Position numbers and translations under genes: made by a program
Notes under the pieces: model-generated
The model's database searches: none
The model's input: only the letters and a program-made list of their open reading frames with translations
What the model was told of the DNA's origin: nothing
From: an uncultured Eubacteriales bacterium
GTDB taxonomy: Bacteria > Bacillota > Clostridia > Oscillospirales > Acutalibacteraceae
DNA: 60,239 nucleotides
Direction: 5' to 3'
Assembly (NCBI GenBank): GCA_934445015.1
Contig: CAKSDJ010000004.1
Coordinates: 1-60,239, forward strand
Shown here: piece after piece, positions 17,274-24,546 of the stretch
How positions within the stretch are numbered: position 1 is the stretch's first letter
How the letters are laid out: the number at the start of each line of letters is the position of its first letter

Positions 17274-17300
17274 TTTTAAAAAAGTATCGGAGGTAATTTT

Positions 17301-18680
17301 ATGTCACTTGATAAAAAAACACAACAAGGCTTCCCTGTTCCCGACTTTTCGGATATGCATGATTGGGATGTCTACGGCTCACTTCCTATGATTGAGTACC
17401 GGCAATCTGTAGCTGAAGGTCTTAATATTGAGAAATACAAAGATATATTTTCGGAAATATCAAAACTACCATTATCAAACATTAAAAAAAGCTTCGGCGA
17501 TGTGCTGTATGAAATAGTGTCATCTGCAGAACAGAAAAAAGATTATAAATACAATGAACCTTCAACTCTTGATGAAATCAGGACCTTGAGAAAGCCGCAC
17601 CGTGTTGATAAAACCTTAGATAAAAATAAACTCGAAAGCAAAATCAAGGGCGCGTGGGTAGGCAGAATATGCGGTTGTATGTTAGGTAAAACCGTAGAAT
17701 GTATAAAGACCGATGAACTTATACCCGTTTTAAAAAACAGCAACAATTACCCTATGCACAGATATATTTTAAAAAGTGACATAGAACAAACGAATATCAG
17801 CAATTTTAAATTTGACTTTAAAACTCGAACTTATGCAGACACTATAGACGGTATGCCTTGGGATGATGATACAAATTATACTGTACTTGCGCAAAAGATC
17901 ATAGAAGATTACGGCAAAGATTTTACACCGCTTAATGTTTTACAGGCATGGGTAAAATATCAACCCAAAAATTCATACTGCTCAGCAGAACGTGTTGCAT
18001 TTTGCAACTTTATTAACGGCTATAAACCGCCGTATTCGGCGGTTTACAAAAATCCTTACCGCGAATTCATCGGTGCCCAAATACGCACCGATTACTATAG
18101 ATACATTAATCCGGGCAATCCGGAATATGCTGCCGAAATGGCTTGGCGTGATGCCTCAATTTCACATATTAAAAACGGAATATACGGCGCAATGTTCGTT
18201 GCAGCCGCATTATCCGTAGCAGCGGTAACCGACAATATGGAAGATATTATTCTTTCGGGACTTGCCGAGATACCGCATACATCGCGCTTTTATGAAGAAG
18301 TTATGAATGTTTTCGACGATTACAAAAAAGGTGTTTCACAAAACGAATGTTTTGAAAAAATTCATAAAAAATATGACGAACATGACGCTTATGGTTGGTG
18401 TTATACCGTTTCAAATGCAATGATAGTTGCAGCCTCGCTATTATACGGAAAAGGCGATTACGGAAAATCTATATGTATGGCAGTTGAAGCAGGTTTTGAT
18501 ACCGATTGTAACGGTGCAACCGTTGGTTCGATTTTCGGAATGGCGCACGGTTTTGAAAGCATCCCGGATTATTGGCAAAAACCTATAGGTGACAAACTTA
18601 AAACCACAATTTTCGGAATCGACACATTAAGTATATCCGAAACCGCCAAAAAAACTATGTCGCAGATTATAGGCTTATAA
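17301..18680 (+). CDS. ADP-ribosylglycohydrolase (DraG) family protein
   Basis: 459 residues, longer than the typical ~300 of DraG because of an N-terminal region of ~115 residues before the core. Core motifs: GAWVGRICGCMLGK near 115, metal-binding PWDDDTNYT near 190 and EAGFDTDCNGATVGSIFG near 395, the two Asp clusters that bind the paired magnesium ions. These enzymes cleave N- or O-glycosidic bonds to ADP-ribose, or in metabolic versions other ribosyl/nucleoside compounds. Operon partner is the kinase-AraC fusion just upstream; a combined role (hydrolysis then phosphorylation of the sugar) is inference. AGGAG ribosome site. Confidence 0.88.
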   Translation: MSLDKKTQQGFPVPDFSDMHDWDVYGSLPMIEYRQSVAEGLNIEKYKDIFSEISKLPLSNIKKSFGDVLYEIVSSAEQKKDYKYNEPSTLDEIRTLRKPHRVDKTLDKNKLESKIKGAWVGRICGCMLGKTVECIKTDELIPVLKNSNNYPMHRYILKSDIEQTNISNFKFDFKTRTYADTIDGMPWDDDTNYTVLAQKIIEDYGKDFTPLNVLQAWVKYQPKNSYCSAERVAFCNFINGYKPPYSAVYKNPYREFIGAQIRTDYYRYINPGNPEYAAEMAWRDASISHIKNGIYGAMFVAAALSVAAVTDNMEDIILSGLAEIPHTSRFYEEVMNVFDDYKKGVSQNECFEKIHKKYDEHDAYGWCYTVSNAMIVAASLLYGKGDYGKSICMAVEAGFDTDCNGATVGSIFGMAHGFESIPDYWQKPIGDKLKTTIFGIDTLSISETAKKTMSQIIGL

Positions 18681-18698
18681 TTTCAGGCGTATTCGTAT

Positions 18699-18737
18699 AA
18701 AAAGCAACAAACATCAATACGATGTTTGTTGCTTTTT
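18699..18737. terminator. Bidirectional terminator
   Basis: Perfect 17-base arms AAAAAGCAACAAACATC / GATGTTTGTTGCTTTTT around a 5-base loop; serves the ADP-ribosylglycohydrolase and fucI transcripts. Confidence 0.95.
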
Positions 18738-18751
18738 TATTTGTTTAAAAA

Positions 18752-20587
18752 TCAGTCTTTTTTATACATAGGACCGTAAGTTTTGCAAGCGCGGTAATCC
18801 TGACCCTCTTTATCCATACCAAATGCATTCCATGCAGCCGGACGGAAAATATCGGCATCGGGCACGTTGTGCATACTAACGGGTATACGAAGCATTGAGC
18901 ACATAGTAATAAGGTCAGCGCCTATATGACCGTAACTGATAGCACCGTGATTAGCGCCCCAGTTCTGCATTACCTCATAAGCGGTCTTAAAGGGTGAACC
19001 CTCTTTACCGTCACAACGGGGAGCAAACCATGTGCAGGGCCATGTCGGGTTTGTTCGCTCCATAAGAGTGTCCGAAACTTCATCCGGCAGTTTAACAGTC
19101 CAACCCTCGGCAATCTGAAGCACAGGGCCAAGACCCTTTACAAGATTAAGTCTTATCATTGTACAGGGCATTTCTGCACGGGTGGTATAATGGCTTGAAA
19201 AACCGCCGCCGCGGAAGTTATCAAAGCCTGCCTCGCACCAAACGGTGGCATCGGTCATTTTTTTGATATCTTCATCGGTAACTTCCCACCATCTCTTCAT
19301 TACGGCGTTGCCGTTTTCATCGGTACATTCGCCGCAAGCGTCAAGGCATGCCGCGCCCGAATTCAACAAGTGGATAATACCGTTGGCTTCTTTTGCTTTG
19401 CCTTCAAGTTTGTAACCGGTTACGCGCTCGGTAGCCTCGCCCGACCAATAGGTACGAACGTCGGCAAATATTTGTGCGCGGTGTGTAAGCAGGCGCATAA
19501 ACAACATACCGAGGCCGTTAAGAACGTCGTTTTCCGTTGCAAGTGTGTACGGTTCGCGTGCGCCCTCATAGTCAAACGTTGACGAAAGGAACGCCTCAGG
19601 GTAATCACAGTTCGGCCAATGGTCTGTCCACTGGCGCTGACCCTGAAAACCGCCTGCAATTGCGTTATGGCCGAGCATTTCTTCCTCAAAGCCTTCGGGA
19701 AGATTTTTATTACCGCCCATAAGGTCTTTGATTATGCAGTACATTTTAACGGTGAATTCCCACTGTTTTTCCTTTTCTTCATCGGTAAATTTAATGCGGC
19801 GTTCTTTACCTAAAAATTCAACCGATTCGGGGTTATCGTCGCGACCCTCTTTGCAGTGTTCTTTTGTCCATGCAAGCGCCTTCTGATATTCTTCTTCGTT
19901 GTAAATACCCTCTTCCATACGGCGAAGGATCTCAACCTCATCAACAGACTCAACACGCATACCGAGGTATGATTCCATAAAGTTCTGGTCGATTATAGAA
20001 CCCGCAATACCCATACACTGCGAGCCGATTTGCAAGTATGATTTACCGCGCATTGTAGCAACCGCAACTGCAGCACGACCGAAGCGAAGCAATTTTTCTT
20101 TAACATCTTCAGGTATTTCATTTACCTGGTCCCTGTCCTGAACTTCGTGACCGTAAATGCCGAATGCCGGCAAGCCCTTTTGTGCGTGACCCGCAAGAAC
20201 AGCCGCAAGGTACACGGCACCCGGCCTTTCTGTGCCGTTAAAGCCCCACACACCCTTTATTGTATAAGGATCCATATCCATGGTTTCTGAACCGTAGCAC
20301 CAGCAAGGTGTTACCGAAAGGGTAATATCAACACCCTCTTTGCGGAACTTGTCTGCACAGGCGGCAGCCTCGGGCACACGGCCGATACTTGAATCGGCAA
20401 TAACTACCTTAACGTGATCGCCGTTTGAATAATAAAGATTTTCCTCAAACAGCTTTTTTGCGGCATTTGCCATAGCCATTACCTGATCTTCGAGACTTTC
20501 ACGAAGTTTCATAGGGCCGCGGCGGCCGTCTACGATAGGACGAATGCCGATTACAGGATAGTCACCTATAAATCTTGATTTGCTCAT
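18752..20587 (-). CDS. fucI: L-fucose isomerase
   Basis: 611 residues, matching L-fucose/D-arabinose isomerase, which converts L-fucose to L-fuculose using a bound manganese ion in a hexamer. Recognisable: PVIGIRPIVDGRRGPMKLRES at the N-terminus, GQRQWTDHWPN and the C-terminal MGMDKEG-like end (GMDKEGQDYRACKTYGPMYK). Start at 20587 is chosen because AAGGAG lies nine bases upstream; a TTG three codons earlier is the alternative. Divergent from an AraC regulator that likely controls it. No fuculokinase or fuculose-phosphate aldolase lies in the window. Confidence 0.95.
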   Translation of the reverse strand: MSKSRFIGDYPVIGIRPIVDGRRGPMKLRESLEDQVMAMANAAKKLFEENLYYSNGDHVKVVIADSSIGRVPEAAACADKFRKEGVDITLSVTPCWCYGSETMDMDPYTIKGVWGFNGTERPGAVYLAAVLAGHAQKGLPAFGIYGHEVQDRDQVNEIPEDVKEKLLRFGRAAVAVATMRGKSYLQIGSQCMGIAGSIIDQNFMESYLGMRVESVDEVEILRRMEEGIYNEEEYQKALAWTKEHCKEGRDDNPESVEFLGKERRIKFTDEEKEKQWEFTVKMYCIIKDLMGGNKNLPEGFEEEMLGHNAIAGGFQGQRQWTDHWPNCDYPEAFLSSTFDYEGAREPYTLATENDVLNGLGMLFMRLLTHRAQIFADVRTYWSGEATERVTGYKLEGKAKEANGIIHLLNSGAACLDACGECTDENGNAVMKRWWEVTDEDIKKMTDATVWCEAGFDNFRGGGFSSHYTTRAEMPCTMIRLNLVKGLGPVLQIAEGWTVKLPDEVSDTLMERTNPTWPCTWFAPRCDGKEGSPFKTAYEVMQNWGANHGAISYGHIGADLITMCSMLRIPVSMHNVPDADIFRPAAWNAFGMDKEGQDYRACKTYGPMYKKD

Positions 20588-20631
20588 AACATACAACTCC
20601 TTACAAAGTTTAATATTATTTTTTTATAATT

Positions 20632-20647
20632 TAATACTTTAGTATTA
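20632..20647. promoter_or_regulatory. Palindrome between fucI and the AraC regulator
   Basis: TAATACT-TT-AGTATTA, perfect 7-base arms, central in the 138-base divergent region. Candidate operator; AraC proteins more often bind direct repeats, so the cognate protein is uncertain. Confidence 0.45.
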
Positions 20648-20655
20648 TTTTATCA

Positions 20656-20685
20656 TTGATTTTGTCTATTTACTTGTAGTATAAT
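20656..20685 (+). promoter_or_regulatory. Promoter of the AraC regulator gene
   Basis: TTGATT (20656-20661), 18-base spacer, TATAAT (20680-20685). The ATG inside the -10 is therefore not the start. Confidence 0.6.
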
Positions 20686-20725
20686 GGTAAAAAGTATAAC
20701 AATATTCACTTTAGGGGTGAGCCTT

Positions 20726-21580
20726 ATGAGCCTGTCGGCATTTCACGAACAAAAATTCAGGGGCAGTTTTGATTTTCCGGTAGAACTGCACTACGTTGAA
20801 CGCGGTCATCCAAAATATGAAATGCCGTTCCACTGGCATTCAGAGTATGAATTTTTACTTGTTTTAGAAGGCACTCTAAGCCTTTCGCTTGACGGAAACG
20901 AGGTAATACTTCAAAAAGGCGATGTTGCGTTTATATCGGGCGGTGTAGTACACGGCGGCAGCCCTGCCGACTGTATATATGAATGTATGGTTGTGGATAT
21001 ATCAGGATTGCTTGACACAAATAAAATTTGCCGCAACCTGCTTGATAACATATTGAACTCAGACACCCTTATTACAAACAAATATAAGCAGGGGTGCGAG
21101 GTGAGCCGCCTTGCGGACCGTATGTTTGAGGCTATGGAAAAAGAATATACGGGTTATGAACTGACCGTAACGGGATTGCTTTTTCAGATACTAGGTGAAA
21201 TTGTAAAAGACCACACAAAAACCGACTCTGTTATTATGCGGAGCGACTATTTTAAACGTATACGGCAACTTAAAAATTCACTGCGATTTATTCACGCAAA
21301 CTACGGACGCACGGTAACACTTACGGAACTTGCAAATGAAGCGGGTATGTCGCCTAAATATTTTTGCCGCTATTTTAAAGAAATGGTTAACCGCACCCCA
21401 ATCGATTATCTTAACTTTTACCGTATCGAGCGCGCCTGTCAAAGTCTTACCGACAGTGAAAAAAACATTACCGAAATTGCCCTTGACTGCGGATTTAACG
21501 ACCTTTCGTATTTTATTAAAACCTTTAAAAAACATAAGGGCGTATCGCCCAAGCAATATCAAAAGTCATTCAAAAAATAG
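20726..21580 (+). CDS. AraC family transcriptional regulator (cupin sensor)
   Basis: 284 residues. N-terminal cupin-type sugar-sensing domain with PFHWHSEYEF near 35 and the GDVAFISGGVVHGG turn near 75; C-terminal pair of helix-turn-helix motifs from ~190, ending ITEIALDCGFNDLSYFIKTFKKHKGVSPKQYQK, the AraC signature. ATG at 20726 is chosen because AGGGGTG lies seven bases upstream. An upstream in-frame ATG at 20684 is inside the promoter -10. Divergent from fucI, so likely a fucose- or related sugar-responsive activator (inference). Confidence 0.9.
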   Translation: MSLSAFHEQKFRGSFDFPVELHYVERGHPKYEMPFHWHSEYEFLLVLEGTLSLSLDGNEVILQKGDVAFISGGVVHGGSPADCIYECMVVDISGLLDTNKICRNLLDNILNSDTLITNKYKQGCEVSRLADRMFEAMEKEYTGYELTVTGLLFQILGEIVKDHTKTDSVIMRSDYFKRIRQLKNSLRFIHANYGRTVTLTELANEAGMSPKYFCRYFKEMVNRTPIDYLNFYRIERACQSLTDSEKNITEIALDCGFNDLSYFIKTFKKHKGVSPKQYQKSFKK

Positions 21581-21583
21581 AAA

Positions 21584-21626
21584 AAACGGCTTTAAGGTGT
21601 CTGAGTTACAGACGCTGAAGCCGTTT
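21584..21626. terminator. Bidirectional terminator
   Basis: AAACGGCTT (21584-21592) pairs with AAGCCGTTT (21618-21626), with inner TGTCTG/CAGACG pairing. It overlaps the stop of the convergent GtrA gene. Confidence 0.8.
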
Positions 21627-22044
21627 ACTTTTTGCCGAAAGCGTATATTTTTAAAACAACAAACGTTACGGGACCGCCAACCGCCGCCGCCGCGATAGTT
21701 CCCCAAAACTGAGGAAGTTTTAACCAGGTTATAGTAACAAACGTGACTGAAAAGTATATAAGAAAGTTTGGTATATACGACAAACAAAACCGCGCATACC
21801 CTTTAAATGACGGTTGTTTTTTAAATATAAAATGACTGCTTAAAAAAAATGCGATAGTAAGTGCAACAGCGTATCCCGCAACGGCGGCGACGTTTTCCTG
21901 CATAAAATAATGAAATATGCTTGAAAAAAGCGCGTCGTTAAAAGAATTTATTACACCCAAAACACAAAACTTTATAAAATTCCGGCTGAAAAACGTATTT
22001 TTAATCTTAAGAAGCAATTCGCGAATAGCGGTCACCCCCAACAT
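21625..22044 (-). CDS. GtrA family membrane protein
   Basis: 139 residues with four transmembrane helices. The opening IKFCVLGVINSFNDALF, the AGYAVALTIAFFLSSHFIFKK segment and the closing TFVVLKIYAFGKK are typical of GtrA-like proteins, which are thought to flip polyprenyl-linked sugars across the membrane. ATG at 22044 with AAGG upstream; a TTG codon immediately before is possible. No glycosyltransferase partner is adjacent, which is somewhat unusual for the family. Confidence 0.85.
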   Translation of the reverse strand: MLGVTAIRELLLKIKNTFFSRNFIKFCVLGVINSFNDALFSSIFHYFMQENVAAVAGYAVALTIAFFLSSHFIFKKQPSFKGYARFCLSYIPNFLIYFSVTFVTITWLKLPQFWGTIAAAAVGGPVTFVVLKIYAFGKK

Positions 22045-22184
22045 CAATGCCTTAATGCAACGTAAAACAAAAGCCTTTGACTTTAAACGGCGTAATCCGT
22101 AAAACCCTAAGACTTTTTAAAGTGTTTTTGCTTTCGCAGTGTTGAATATTATATCAAAGATTAACGCAAAAAGCAAGTTAATAG

Positions 22185-22213
22185 TTGACATTGACCTCTT
22201 ATTGCGATAAAAT
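22185..22213 (+). promoter_or_regulatory. Promoter of tRNA-Arg
   Basis: TTGACA (22185-22190), 17-base spacer, TAAAAT (22208-22213). Confidence 0.8.
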
Positions 22214-22234
22214 TAACAGGCAGTTAATAAATAT

Positions 22235-22309
22235 GCCCGTATAGTTCAACGGATAGAATAAGGTCCTCCTAAGACTTAGATGCAGGTTCGATTCCTGCTA
22301 CGGGTGCCA
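22235..22309 (+). tRNA. tRNA-Arg (anticodon CCT)
   Basis: 75 bases from GCCCGTA to encoded CCA. Acceptor GCCCGTA/TACGGGT, anticodon stem AGGTC/GACTT with loop CTCCTAA, T arm with GGTTCGATTCC. Anticodon CCT reads AGG. Acceptor pair 1-72 is a G-T wobble, slightly unusual. Confidence 0.95.
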
Positions 22310-22347
22310 AACCGACAGATATGTGTGCTATATCTGTCGGTTTTATT
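22310..22347 (+). terminator. Terminator after tRNA-Arg
   Basis: AACCGACAGATAT / ATATCTGTCGGTT perfect stem with a 7-base loop, then TTTTATTTTT. Confidence 0.9.
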
Positions 22348-22439
22348 TTTGCGTCTTAAAAATGCAAAAAGTTTAATATATAAAATACGGTACGCAAAAC
22401 GGCAAATATTATGATTTTATTAAGTATGCTTTAAAATCG

Positions 22440-22468
22440 TTTACATTTATTGGCACGTATGCTAAAAT
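22440..22468 (+). promoter_or_regulatory. Promoter of the small membrane protein
   Basis: TTTACA (22440-22445), 17-base spacer, TAAAAT (22463-22468). Confidence 0.65.
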
Positions 22469-22504
22469 ACAATAGAAAAATAGCAGCAAGCGTGGTGTGC
22501 GATT

Positions 22505-22873
22505 ATGTCCGATGTATCCGAAAAGGTTAAAAATTTTATAAAATCGGCTGTTCAGTTTTTGCTTAATCCGCACCTGCTTTTATGCTTCGGCATTGCGTGG
22601 ATAATAACCAACGGCTGGGCTTATATAGTTTTGGGCCTTGGGCTGTGGCTTAAAAATCAATGGCTCATCGGCATATCAACGGGATACCTTACAGTGCTTT
22701 GGATACCCTTTACACCGGAAAAGATCATAACGGTTATAATTGCCATGTTTTTGCTTAAGCTGATTTTTCCGAATGATAAAAAAACCCTTGAAAAACTGCA
22801 CAACCTTAAAGAGAATATAAAGTTGAAACACAACCAAAAAAAAGCTGACAAAAGCAAAACCGATAAAAAATAA
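22505..22873 (+). CDS. Small membrane protein of unknown function
   Basis: 122 residues. An amphipathic start (SDVSEKVKNFIKS), two to three hydrophobic helices (about 20-40, 45-62 and 72-88) and a strongly basic, helical C-terminus of ~30 residues (KLHNLKENIKLKHNQKKADKSK). The topology suggests a membrane anchor with a cytoplasmic nucleic-acid- or membrane-surface-binding tail. I do not recognise a family. Own promoter and terminator; monocistronic. No clear AGGAGG site; the start follows the -10 by about 36 bases. Confidence 0.7.
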   Translation: MSDVSEKVKNFIKSAVQFLLNPHLLLCFGIAWIITNGWAYIVLGLGLWLKNQWLIGISTGYLTVLWIPFTPEKIITVIIAMFLLKLIFPNDKKTLEKLHNLKENIKLKHNQKKADKSKTDKK

Positions 22874-22908
22874 AAGATGTCCGTTATTTTAAAGCGGACA
22901 TCTTTTTG
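22872..22908 (+). terminator. Terminator
   Basis: AAAGATGTCCG / CGGACATCTTT stem then TTTTTG. Also usable for the convergent minus-strand gene. Confidence 0.85.
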
Positions 22909-22926
22909 TTTATTATAATATCGTTT

Positions 22927-24492
22927 TTAGTTTTCGGAATCGGTATCGGAGCCGTTACCGTCATCAATTGTGTCGTTTTCGGGCGGAATTTCGGCCTTGT
23001 CATCCGCAGCATCGCCGCCCGTTGCGTTTTCGTTTGAATTTTCATCAGGGTTGAAATTAAAGTCGTTGTCTGTGCTCAGTATAATCTGATTATCGTCAAA
23101 GTCATCGTCTTTTGATGACGCCACTTTAACTATAAGCAATATTGCCAACACAATAAGCGCTATTGCACAAAGAACGATTATGAAAAATACAATCTTGCCT
23201 GTTTTGTTGATGTTTTTAAACCATTCAATGATGCCGTTTGATTTTTCAACCGGAGCATCTGTGCTTGTAAGCGCCAGCTCAAACTCTGCGGCACGCTGCA
23301 TTGTGCTTTCAAGAGTATCAAAACGGTACATAGCAGTTTTGCCGTCAACATAGCAGTTTAAAATATAAAAATCTTTTAAACTCTCATTTTCATAGGATAT
23401 TGCGTCAACTTCGCCGCCGTCAACACTGTATGTTGTTTTTACATATCCCGAAGGCAGAACCAAGTCGTTTTCAAGCGGCTCTATAATATACATTTTGCTG
23501 TTTGAACTGATGTATTTTATGCGTGTAAAATTGCCTTCGTCATCGCAAACATAAAAAGCGCCGTTTTCACCCGAAGCGTCTGTAAGCCAGTAAAGCACAT
23601 ACTTTTCGTTTTCATCCTTTATTACAGGAACCTCACTGCCTTTTCTTGCAGAAGTGCTTTGCGAGAAACCTGCCGGAACCGTTATGCCCGAAAGGTCGTT
23701 TGCAATATTATAGTCACTGCCGTCTATTGTGACAAGAAACGGATTTGCATCGCGTGCGGCTTGTTCGGCGTCGGCCGTTTCCTGTTCGGTCATACGCCTT
23801 ATATTTATCGTGTACGATTTTTTTGTTCCGTCTGCCGCAGTTACGGTAAGTGTGCGCTGATTGTCGCCCACCTGAAGCGCAAACGTGCCGCCTCCGACAT
23901 ATTTTGAACTGCCGTCGGCAACCGCACCCGTAATTGTAATTGAGTCTACGCCGTATTTTACCGTAACGTTATAACTTGTTGTATTTGCATTGAACGCAGG
24001 CGAAAGCGAGCCGCTGCTCAATTTTATTGACGCAAGATTTGCGTTTGATGACGGCTTAGACGTAACAACTTTTATTGCCGCAGACGCCGCTGCTTTTGAC
24101 TCGGCTTCGCCGCCGCCCAACATTGAAGCAGATATAGGCGAATTACCTGCGGCTATTGCCGTAAATTTTAAAGTATATGAACTCGATTTTGAAGGTTTTG
24201 TAGCCGAAAACCCGTCATCCACAATTTTGATTGTGCCGTTGCTTGCATTGTAGTCTGCGCCAGAAACGCCGTCAAGCCTTAATACGCTTGAATTATAACT
24301 TATGTCAGCCTCAACTGCATATAGGTTGGCGTCGGCATTAAACCGCACGGTAACGTTAAACGATTTGCCGACCTCATACTCGCCGCCGCCGCTTATTGAA
24401 ACGCTTGCCGCAGATACATTGAGCACAAGTGCAGATAAGGTAACGGTTGTAACAATTACAAAAGACATTAAAAGTTTTAATATTTTTTTCAT
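22927..24492 (-). CDS. Membrane-anchored protein with cohesin-like and cadherin-like beta-sandwich domains
   Basis: 521 residues. Signal peptide 1-28; a cohesin-like beta-sandwich at ~30-145 (YEVGKSFNVTVRF..., YAVEADISYNSSVLRLDGV); a cadherin-like beta-sandwich (Pfam PF12733 type) at ~155-240 (LSPAFNANTTSYNVTV, ending AADGTKKSYTINIRR); an unassigned domain at ~265-395; a membrane helix near 425-450; and a ~70-residue acidic cytoplasmic tail. It therefore displays a cohesin-like domain on the outside of the cell. The upstream co-directional gene, 54 bases away, carries a dockerin, so the two are a likely receptor/ligand pair. Cohesin assignment is by fold-level pattern and moderate. Confidence 0.8.
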   Translation of the reverse strand: MKKILKLLMSFVIVTTVTLSALVLNVSAASVSISGGGEYEVGKSFNVTVRFNADANLYAVEADISYNSSVLRLDGVSGADYNASNGTIKIVDDGFSATKPSKSSSYTLKFTAIAAGNSPISASMLGGGEAESKAAASAAIKVVTSKPSSNANLASIKLSSGSLSPAFNANTTSYNVTVKYGVDSITITGAVADGSSKYVGGGTFALQVGDNQRTLTVTAADGTKKSYTINIRRMTEQETADAEQAARDANPFLVTIDGSDYNIANDLSGITVPAGFSQSTSARKGSEVPVIKDENEKYVLYWLTDASGENGAFYVCDDEGNFTRIKYISSNSKMYIIEPLENDLVLPSGYVKTTYSVDGGEVDAISYENESLKDFYILNCYVDGKTAMYRFDTLESTMQRAAEFELALTSTDAPVEKSNGIIEWFKNINKTGKIVFFIIVLCAIALIVLAILLIVKVASSKDDDFDDNQIILSTDNDFNFNPDENSNENATGGDAADDKAEIPPENDTIDDGNGSDTDSEN

Positions 24493-24546
24493 TTTAAACT
24501 CCTTATACTTAGTCTGACAAAACCCAAACCGATAGGTCTGAATATT

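Noticed and set aside
20684..20725. Longer N-terminus for the AraC regulator from the ATG at 20684
   Set aside because: That ATG lies within the TATAAT of the promoter and lacks a ribosome site; ATG 20726 has AGGGGTG.
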